10,476 bases of DNA, taken from assembly GCA_024278415.1 (NCBI GenBank), contig JAJRTI010000738.1, forward strand, positions 1 to 10,476. Reading direction: 5' to 3'. Every line of letters starts with the position of its first letter. Within the stretch, counting starts at the first letter, position 1. A model generated the notes under the pieces. The model saw nothing but the letters and a program-made list of their open reading frames with translations. It ran no database searches and was not told where the DNA came from. Of the stretch, positions 5,443-10,476 are shown piece by piece. The position numbers were made by a program, and so were the translations under genes. The stretch comes from Planctomycetota bacterium (lineage in GTDB: Bacteria > Planctomycetota > Brocadiia > JAJRTI01).

Positions 5443-6522
5443 CTACGCGCCACACACCTCCTTCCACCGGCGGCAGTAGTACTGCATGTTCTCCCACGGC
5501 ACGTCCGGCGGGATCAGGTGGTCGGGTCCGGTGATGAAACGCCCGCGCTCCAGCACCTCGGCCGCGACGGCCAGTTCGGCATCGATGGCCTCGGGGCCCT
5601 CCGCGATTGCGCGCTTGTTGAACCCGCACATCATGCCCAGCTCTGGAAACGCCTCGCGGATCGCCACGATGTCGCACCCGGCTTGGCGCTCGAACGGATA
5701 CAGCACGTTCACGCCGGCCTCGATGAACCATGGGATCATGTCCGTGCAGTCGCCGTCCGTATCGACCGACAGGATCGGCACATCGTGCGCGTCGCAGAAG
5801 TCGCGAATCTTGCGATAGTTGGGCGTCATGAACTCGCGAAACATGTCGCCCGAAATGAGGGAGCCCTGCCGGCCGGCCATGTCCTCCCAAATGTGAATCC
5901 AATCGATGCGCACGTCCTGCGCGACGCGCTCGTAGATCGCGATCCAGAAGTCGGTCAGGGAGTCCATCATGTCGTGGACCCACTCCGGGTCGTCGTAGAA
6001 CAACATCAGTATCTCTTCCGCGCCGACCAAGTCCCGCGGGGTGCCGAAGATGCCCCATGGGAACGCGCCGACCATGACCGGTTGCTCGCCGTCCTTCTGC
6101 GCCTCGCACCAGGCGGACCAGTTGTCGGGAAGACGAGCAGGATCGTCTGCGCGAAACCGCTCGTGCTTGAAGCGCTCCCAGTCGTCGCGGGTCTTGACCG
6201 GGTATTCGAGCCACTCCGGCATCGAGCCGCGGTCCTTGCGGTCTCGCACGATGATGCCGCGGCGCTGGTCGCGATGGACGACGTAATCTCCCTCGTCCTT
6301 GATCACCTCGTCCGTCCACTCCGGGCACCAGCCCAAGTTGACCGGCGCGGTGACCCATCCCGGGTCGAAGCCGAACTCCGCGGCCCAATGCTGGCCTTGC
6401 GGCAGGCCCTCCTCGCGCCAGCGATCCAGCGTGGTGGCCCAAGGGCCAAAGAGGCAGAAGTACGGCGGCCGATCGACGGGCTCGCCGAGCAGCGTGCCGA
6501 GGATGCGTTCGCGCGGCGTCAT
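5443..6522 (-). CDS. URO-D (uroporphyrinogen decarboxylase) superfamily protein, probably not HemE
   Basis: A 359-residue protein, about the usual length of the superfamily. The start at ATG 6522 has GGAGGA at 6532-6527, 4 bases away. It opens with the family-typical R-E-R-I-L-G-T-L (4-11) and a DRPP turn (17-20). It carries the barrel segment H-I-W-E-D-M-A-G-R-Q-G-S-L-I-S (210-224) followed by F-R-E-F-M-T-P-N-Y (228-236), V-D-T-D-G-D at 253-258, and the C-terminal G-P-D-H-L-I-P-P-D-V-P-W-E-N (332-345). The R-Q-A-G-R substrate loop of true HemE is absent, and I do not see the His/Cys zinc site of MtaA/MtbA-type methyltransferases. Divergent URO-D-like proteins are common near sugar-catabolism genes in planctomycete-like genomes. 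Their reactions are mostly unknown, so I give no function beyond the fold. Cytoplasmic. Confidence 0.88.
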   Translation of the reverse strand: MTPRERILGTLLGEPVDRPPYFCLFGPWATTLDRWREEGLPQGQHWAAEFGFDPGWVTAPVNLGWCPEWTDEVIKDEGDYVVHRDQRRGIIVRDRKDRGSMPEWLEYPVKTRDDWERFKHERFRADDPARLPDNWSAWCEAQKDGEQPVMVGAFPWGIFGTPRDLVGAEEILMLFYDDPEWVHDMMDSLTDFWIAIYERVAQDVRIDWIHIWEDMAGRQGSLISGDMFREFMTPNYRKIRDFCDAHDVPILSVDTDGDCTDMIPWFIEAGVNVLYPFERQAGCDIVAIREAFPELGMMCGFNKRAIAEGPEAIDAELAVAAEVLERGRFITGPDHLIPPDVPWENMQYYCRRWKEVCGA

Positions 6523-6558
6523 GGGTTCCTCCGAACAAGGGCGGCGAATTGCGAGGCT

Positions 6559-6576
6559 GCGGCTTAGTATAGCCGC
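6559..6576. promoter_or_regulatory. Hairpin with possible -10 box between toxin gene and URO-D-like gene
   Basis: GCGGCT (6559-6564) pairs with AGCCGC (6571-6576). The loop and right arm contain, on the minus strand, TATACT (6571-6566), a plausible -10 box for the URO-D-like gene 44 bases downstream. No good -35 is seen 17 bases upstream. It could instead be a weak terminator of the toxin-antitoxin operon. Confidence 0.3.
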
Positions 6577-6615
6577 GGCCGCGGGGTCTGCGCCAGGTGT
6601 GGCTTGGCGCGGTGC

Positions 6616-7020
6616 CTAAAGCGTCAGAATCTGAAGGCCGGGGACGCCCTCGAAGTCCCGCTTGTTCTGCGTCAGAACCTTCATGTTGTGCTGAATCGCT
6701 TGGCTCGCAATCCAGAGGTCTTGCACTCGGTGTTTGCTCGACTTGCCGCTGGAGTCCATCTGTGCAGCAATCTGGCCAAAGATCTCGCCTGTGGTTCTGT
6801 CTATCGGCAAGCACGGCTTTCGCTTGATGGGCGCAAGCGCAGCGGCCCGGCGGTTGCGCTGGGCCTTCGACTTTGCACGCCCCACCCCGTATTCCAGTTC
6901 GGCAATGGTCACAGGCGAGACGAATACGGCCTCGTCACCAGTCAAAGCGACGACATCGCCAGGGGCCAGCCGCTGGCGCTCAACGTCCACCCAAACCGAC
7001 GTATCGATGATCACTCCCAT
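6616..7020 (-). CDS. vapC: VapC-type PIN-domain ribonuclease toxin
   Basis: I choose ATG 7020, giving 134 residues, the usual VapC size. The frame is open further upstream, but that extension only shadows the antitoxin gene. The PIN-domain acids are all present and in order: Asp6 in I-I-D-T-S-V-W (4-10), Glu41 in T-I-A-E-L-E-Y-G (38-45), Asp101 in Q-D-L-W-I-A-S (100-106) and Asp122 in T-Q-N-K-R-D-F (117-123). Family members are Mg-dependent ribonucleases that cut tRNA or rRNA in the cytoplasm when free of antitoxin. The start overlaps the antitoxin stop within ATGGGAGTGA, so translation is coupled. The gene looks intact. Confidence 0.93.
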   Translation of the reverse strand: MGVIIDTSVWVDVERQRLAPGDVVALTGDEAVFVSPVTIAELEYGVGRAKSKAQRNRRAAALAPIKRKPCLPIDRTTGEIFGQIAAQMDSSGKSSKHRVQDLWIASQAIQHNMKVLTQNKRDFEGVPGLQILTL

Positions 7021-7274
7021 GGATCCCGCAACTCCTTCGCGATCAACCGATCCGCGCCGCGAGCATCCTTGAGCCACGCGCCCCCTTCATGATCGGACAG
7101 GAGCCCCGGCAAGTCGCCCAGGGCCTCCAAGGCCGTCATCACAGGCGCCCCTGGAACGATCTTAGCCACTGGCCGCTTGTTCCGCACAATCACGATCTCG
7201 TCGTGGCCGTGCTCCAAACTATCCAGCAATCGGCTGAAGTTGCGGGCCACATCCGTCGCGCTTAGAACTCTCAT
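7011..7274 (-). CDS. Phd/YefM-family antitoxin of the PIN toxin
   Basis: It is 87 residues from ATG 7274, with GGGAGA at 7286-7281 and a 6-base spacer; longer in-frame starts lie upstream of the promoter and are not used. The N-terminal half is a typical Phd/YefM DNA-binding domain: S-A-T-D-V-A-R-N-F-S-R-L-L-D at residues 5-18, then an acidic turn and R-N-K-R-P-V-A-K-I-V-P. The C-terminal part (about 45-87) would be the toxin-binding tail. It precedes and overlaps the toxin gene by 10 bases. Family antitoxins neutralise their toxin and, alone or in complex, repress their own promoter; the palindromic operator at 7305-7337 fits that well. Confidence 0.92.
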   Translation of the reverse strand: MRVLSATDVARNFSRLLDSLEHGHDEIVIVRNKRPVAKIVPGAPVMTALEALGDLPGLLSDHEGGAWLKDARGADRLIAKELRDPWE

Positions 7275-7304
7275 CGCACATCTCCCAGGGCCACGAACCA
7301 TGTT

Positions 7305-7337
7305 ATCAGATTCTATGATCCTATCATACTCTCTGAT
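7305..7337. promoter_or_regulatory. Nested palindromic operator of the toxin-antitoxin operon
   Basis: Two inverted repeats share one centre at 7321: the outer ATCAGA (7305-7310) with TCTGAT (7332-7337), and the inner TATGAT (7314-7319) with ATCATA (7323-7328). The inner repeat coincides with the -10 box, so a bound antitoxin dimer or antitoxin-toxin complex would block the promoter. The AT-rich sequence stands out against the GC-rich surroundings. Confidence 0.7.
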
Positions 7338-7351
7338 TTTCCAACCGTCAA
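7323..7351 (-). promoter_or_regulatory. Sigma70 promoter of the toxin-antitoxin operon
   Basis: On the minus strand TTGACG (7351-7346) is followed, after exactly 17 bases, by TATGAT (7328-7323). Both boxes are near consensus. Transcription would start about 7316, giving a leader of about 40 bases before the antitoxin ATG. Confidence 0.7.
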
Positions 7352-7571
7352 GGCAAAACTGCCGCGCGTTTTCACATGGGCCACAGGCGACACGCCTTGC
7401 TGGCCGCGTGCAGCAAGGATGTGTGGCGCGAACGGAATGTCCCACGGATGTTAGCAGGATCCACGGATAGGGATCTCGCCTTCCCTTCCCTCATCCGTGG
7501 ATCCTGCTAACATCCGTGGGCCTCATCCTTCCCTCCTCCCGCATCTGGGACCCCCGGCGGCGCTTCGGCCG
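7338..7571. other. Intergenic block between LamG protein gene and toxin-antitoxin operon
   Basis: About 230 bases lie between the stop at 7572 and the operator. Besides the -35 box of the toxin-antitoxin promoter it contains an 8-bp stem CCTTGCTG (7395-7402) with CAGCAAGG (7411-7418) and the perfect 28-bp inverted repeat at 7441-7520. No T-run follows either on the minus strand. Confidence 0.5.
7441..7520. repeat. Perfect 28-bp inverted repeat with 24-base spacer
   Basis: Bases 7441-7468 are the exact reverse complement of 7493-7520. Within each arm the octamer CCACGGAT (or its complement ATCCGTGG) occurs twice, at 7442-7449 and 7461-7468 and again at 7493-7500 and 7512-7519, so the site holds four octamers. 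The spacer 7469-7492 is pyrimidine-rich. It sits 50-130 bases beyond the stop of the LamG gene and would make a very stable hairpin in that transcript. Confidence 0.85.
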
Positions 7572-9902
7572 TCAAGGCAACACCACGTCCACATAATCCA
7601 CAGTCACAGGACGCCCCGCCTCCATCTCGATGCGGAAGCCGTTGTACCCGTTCCTGAGGATCGCGCGCGGCACGGTGAAACACGCGTACTGGCTCGGCGC
7701 TCCAAGTGCGGCCTCGTACGGATAGTTCAGCGGCTTGCGCACGTAGGCCGCAGGCGCGAGTTGGCGCCGATTGATCGTCACGGTCCACTTGCACGCGCGG
7801 CTGTCCGCCGTCGTGCGCAGGCGGAACAGGCCATCGCTCTTGCCGGGGTTGGGCGCCATGTCCAACTCGAAGGAACAGCCTTGCCCCGGGCCCAGCTTGG
7901 CCGGGAGAGGCGGCCGGCCCCCGCCGCGGTACCAGGCCTTGGCGAGCACGTACCACTGGGGCTGCTGCGCGAGCCACTCCGGCTGGCCGAGCCGCGGCAG
8001 GACATGGAATGGCGGCTCATTGAACGGCCCCCGGCCGGGCGTGCCGTGCTCGCGGTAGTAGACGAAATTGAACAAGCTCACGCCCGCGGCGCCGCGCGCA
8101 TAGGCCAGATGCGCTCCCGTGTAGAACTGCTCGTCGGCCGTGCGCAGATAGCTGAAGCTATCGTAGCCACCGCGGCTCGGCCCGGTGGTGGTGCAGTGCG
8201 TCATCTCCAGGTAGACCGCGGCGTTCGGCACGAGTCCGCAGATCGTCGCCATGTCCGACTGCTGGTTCGTGTAGTAGTAGGCCGACAGATTCACCATGTC
8301 CAGCCCGGCCGCGGCCATGGCCGGCAGGTCGATGCCCAAGTCGTCATGCGCGGCCAAGATAAAGGGCACCCTCGCGCAGAGCCATCTATGCTGGCCCGGC
8401 TTCGCTGTGCGGTCGAGCAACTCCCGCACCCGGCGCACAAAGCCGGCCACAATCGCCGAGCGCTCCTTGAAGGTGGTCTCCTCCGCGCGGAACAGCTTGC
8501 AGTGGCGCATGAAGTCCAACTCGAGACCGTCGATGTCATACTGCTCGCAGATCTCTCGGATGAACCCGAACTTGTGGTCCCGCACCTCCTGGATGGCCCA
8601 GTTCTGCACGTGCTGATCCCACGACCGGCGGTCGGGCCCGAGGCGATACTCGGGGTGCTCCGTGTAGAACTTGCTGCACCACTCCGCGCGTTGCACGTTT
8701 TTGTCCACGCTCTCCAAGTGGTGGCCATCGTTGAGCCGGTACGAGATGAATGGCACGACGCCCGTCTTGCGGCAATGGTCCACGAACACGCGCACGATGT
8801 CGCCCCCCGCAAGCAGGTACCGGCCATACCCGCTCAACCCGCGGCCCGTGCGCTCCCGGAACCACTTGGCATGCTCCTCGATAGGATACTGCTTGCTCTT
8901 CCAAAACGGGATCCACCCCAAGCCGGGCTGGAGCATGTGCACGTCGACGCCCTTGGCTTCGTCGATGGTCGCCTTTAGCATCTCCTCGCTGAACGGCTGC
9001 CCTTTGGCGTGGTATGGGCTGACGCACGTCAGAATGTTCGTCGTGTCGTTGCTGAACAGCACTTTGAACGGGGCCTTGGGCCGGTTCATGATGGGGGCCT
9101 CCTTCGGGCCAAATCGAATGCCAAGCGATTGCGCGTAGCGCCAGTTGCGCGCGGCTTCGTCAGCAGACAGCCCGCGGTCGTACAGGCGCGCGAAGGCGAT
9201 GGCGCCATCCAATCCGCCCAGGCCTTTGGGCGACGGCACGCCGACCGCCGGCAGGCGAATCGCATCGTCAGGCGGTGCGTGCACCCGGCCGCGGTATTGT
9301 CCATTGGGGTGGGGGTGGAACAGAGACTGCGCCTGGCCGTCGAGATACAGCCGCGTGCGCCGGCCGTCGAACGTGCCCAGTGCGTGGTGCCACCCGCGCG
9401 TGATCGGCCTGTCGCTCAGCGCGAAGTGCCACTGCCCGTCCTCGCCGAACACGCCGAAGGACAGGTGGCCCCGCCACTGGCTCCTTCGCTGAGGCGGCGC
9501 GCCTCGAATCTCCAGCACCCACTGCCGCGGGTTGCCGCTGGGCTTGCGGCCGCGCGTTTCGCCGGGCCGGTACGTCGTGAAGATGAGTTGCAGCCCCGCG
9601 CTGTAGACCCGATCCACACGGAACACGGCCTCGAGCGAAAGGCGCCGCGGGCGCAAGGGCTTGGGCCCGACCAGCGCGGCCTTCGAGTCGAGTTCGATGC
9701 GCGGCGGCTTGTCCGCGATCCGTCCCGGGCCGAGGATCGCTCCGGGGTTGCCGTTCCCGCTCGAGTCGGGAACGGCCTTCGCGCCCTTGCCGACGTCCTG
9801 CGCGTCCCAGTTCAGGAGGAGGCCGTCGCGCACGCACGCCTCCCCACGAACGGCCCTTGCGAACGCGGCGAAGGCCATGAGAATGAGAAGAACATGTTTC
9901 AT
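7572..9902 (-). CDS. Secreted LamG-domain plus TIM-barrel glycosidase-like protein
   Basis: I choose ATG 9902 (776 residues) because it starts a clear signal peptide, MKHVLLILMAFAAFARAVRG. The frame is open 39 codons further but without secretion or ribosome signals, and the ribosome site of the chosen start is weak too. Residues about 25-262 form a LamG/concanavalin-like jelly roll: D-S-S-G-N-G-N at 46-52, and G-W-H-H-A-L-G-T-F-D-G with L-Y-L-D-G near 170-189, both typical. Residues about 278-620 look like a TIM barrel, with I-D-G-L-E-L-D-F-M-R at 457-466; Glu461 and Asp463 at a strand end are candidate catalytic acids. The last 110 residues look like a beta-sandwich. Probable role: recognising and cutting an extracellular glycan. 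It is the only gene between the toxin-antitoxin operon and the right element. The catalytic family is unassigned. Confidence 0.87.
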   Translation of the reverse strand: MKHVLLILMAFAAFARAVRGEACVRDGLLLNWDAQDVGKGAKAVPDSSGNGNPGAILGPGRIADKPPRIELDSKAALVGPKPLRPRRLSLEAVFRVDRVYSAGLQLIFTTYRPGETRGRKPSGNPRQWVLEIRGAPPQRRSQWRGHLSFGVFGEDGQWHFALSDRPITRGWHHALGTFDGRRTRLYLDGQAQSLFHPHPNGQYRGRVHAPPDDAIRLPAVGVPSPKGLGGLDGAIAFARLYDRGLSADEAARNWRYAQSLGIRFGPKEAPIMNRPKAPFKVLFSNDTTNILTCVSPYHAKGQPFSEEMLKATIDEAKGVDVHMLQPGLGWIPFWKSKQYPIEEHAKWFRERTGRGLSGYGRYLLAGGDIVRVFVDHCRKTGVVPFISYRLNDGHHLESVDKNVQRAEWCSKFYTEHPEYRLGPDRRSWDQHVQNWAIQEVRDHKFGFIREICEQYDIDGLELDFMRHCKLFRAEETTFKERSAIVAGFVRRVRELLDRTAKPGQHRWLCARVPFILAAHDDLGIDLPAMAAAGLDMVNLSAYYYTNQQSDMATICGLVPNAAVYLEMTHCTTTGPSRGGYDSFSYLRTADEQFYTGAHLAYARGAAGVSLFNFVYYREHGTPGRGPFNEPPFHVLPRLGQPEWLAQQPQWYVLAKAWYRGGGRPPLPAKLGPGQGCSFELDMAPNPGKSDGLFRLRTTADSRACKWTVTINRRQLAPAAYVRKPLNYPYEAALGAPSQYACFTVPRAILRNGYNGFRIEMEAGRPVTVDYVDVVLP

Positions 9903-10103
9903 GATCAGTTGCTCTGACCTAATCTGAACGATTCTGGTTCTCTGCGGTCCGTGGTCTGCATTCATCCCTGGGGTGTTTGGAGCAAATCTGCTGTAACCAT
10001 CAAGTCGCGAATCGCTCAACTTAGGTCTGAGTCATCCCGTGGCGCGAGGCCAACCAGCCGCCAACGCACTATATCCCACGCCTCACCCTCGCGCAAGTGA
10101 TGT
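9903..10103. other. Upstream region of the LamG protein gene
   Basis: About 200 bases with no gene. I looked on the minus strand for -35/-10 pairs and found none I trust. The region must contain the promoter of the 7572-9902 gene unless transcription enters from beyond the right edge. Confidence 0.35.
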
Positions 10104-10476
10104 GAGCGTAACTCGCAAGCCGCTCCTTTAGACGAGCTTGGTCTGCGCCCTAGGAGCGTCTGAGCTTTCTTCTCAATGGGCATATCGCCGGAGCGGAGCC
10201 AAGTGTGATGCCCACACAGGTACGGAAACCAAGCGGACGAATGGCGCGACGAAGTCGCACAGGCATATAGCCTTGGGCTTTAGCCCAAGGTCACCGATGC
10301 CAATGCGCACAGCGCTCTGAAGGAGCGCCGGAACAGGGAACGGAAACGGGGCCGCATGCGGCGGGATATCGGGCGGCTCCACCGCGCCTACAGCGCGGGG
10401 GCTTGTTCCTGCCGCCTTTGTCCTTGGGCTGAAGCCCAAGGCTATATCCCTGCACCCCGTCGGGGTGCGTGCATGA
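10104..10476 (-). mobile_element. Second MITE-like hairpin element, inverted, cut by the right edge
   Basis: The terminal repeat GAGCGTAACTCGC at 10104-10116 and everything to the right is a reverse-complement copy of 2637-3011 (373 against 375 bases). Palindromes CCTTGGGCT/AGCCCAAGG lie at 10271-10290 and 10422-10441. The hairpin-bearing parts are almost unchanged between copies. The stretch corresponding to about 2898-2990 differs much more, with substitutions and small indels. The outer 33 bases, including the second terminal repeat, would lie beyond 10476. Confidence 0.7.

Noticed and set aside
5443..6522. Annotation as heme-biosynthetic uroporphyrinogen decarboxylase (hemE).
   Set aside because: The R-Q-A-G-R region of HemE is missing and the neighbours are not tetrapyrrole genes.
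7441..7520. The 28-bp inverted repeat considered as an integron attC site or an intrinsic terminator.
   Set aside because: attC sites have imperfect arms with extrahelical bases and accompany an integrase or cassettes. Intrinsic terminators need a T-run directly after the stem, which is absent on either strand.
3622..9917. Other long plus-strand open frames (3622-4728, 5119-6567, 7497-8978, 9009-9917).
   Set aside because: Each lies opposite a convincing minus-strand gene, is rich in Arg, Ala and His, and has no recognisable domain.
9903..10019. A 39-codon N-terminal extension of the LamG protein starting at 10019.
   Set aside because: The signal peptide begins at ATG 9902, and the extension has no ribosome site and unrelated composition.
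2604..10476. A composite transposon formed by the two elements.
   Set aside because: No transposase or integrase gene lies inside or in either element, so only passive or trans-acting movement is possible. Kept as a hypothesis, not called as a feature.

Overview
The window is GC-rich and every protein gene I can support lies on the minus strand. It looks like accessory carbohydrate-degradation DNA from an uncultured bacterium of the Planctomycetota, Verrucomicrobiota, Lentisphaerota or Hydrogenedentota type. That placement is inference from gene content (alkaline-phosphatase/sulfatase-fold enzyme, Gfo/Idh/MocA oxidoreductase, URO-D-like protein, secreted glycosidase-like proteins with LamG and DNRLRE domains) and from the many GC-rich palindromic intergenic repeats. 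No marker gene fixes the phylum.

Layout, left to right. 1-1028: a sulfatase-family gene cut by the left edge, with Thr at the position of the formylglycine-forming Cys/Ser. 1260-2309: a Gfo/Idh/MocA oxidoreductase behind a good sigma70-like promoter; it probably shares a transcript with the sulfatase-like gene. 2310-3198: a gene-free block holding a 408-bp hairpin-rich element with 13-bp terminal inverted repeats and flanking 8-bp direct repeats. 3199-5043: a secreted TIM-barrel glycosidase-like protein with a C-terminal DNRLRE-type domain. 5044-5442: gene-free, with three copies of another palindromic repeat. 5443-6522: a URO-D-superfamily protein that is not a typical HemE. 6616-7274: a Phd/YefM antitoxin and VapC-type PIN toxin overlapping by 10 bases, with a promoter and a nested palindromic operator. 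7338-7571: gene-free, with a perfect 28-bp inverted repeat. 7572-9902: a secreted LamG plus TIM-barrel protein. 9903-10476: its upstream region, then a second, inverted copy of the 408-bp element running off the right edge.

How the genes may work together (inference): the two secreted proteins would bind and attack complex glycans outside the cytoplasm. The oxidoreductase and sulfatase-fold enzyme, which has no visible signal peptide, would handle modified sugars or esters inside. The toxin-antitoxin pair is a stability module unrelated to metabolism.

The most notable signals are non-coding: the two inverted MITE-like elements flanking about 7.1 kb, the 28-bp perfect inverted repeat, the nested toxin-antitoxin operator, and the Thr-for-Cys sulfatase-family protein. 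I see no CRISPR array, tRNA, rRNA, integrase or transposase.
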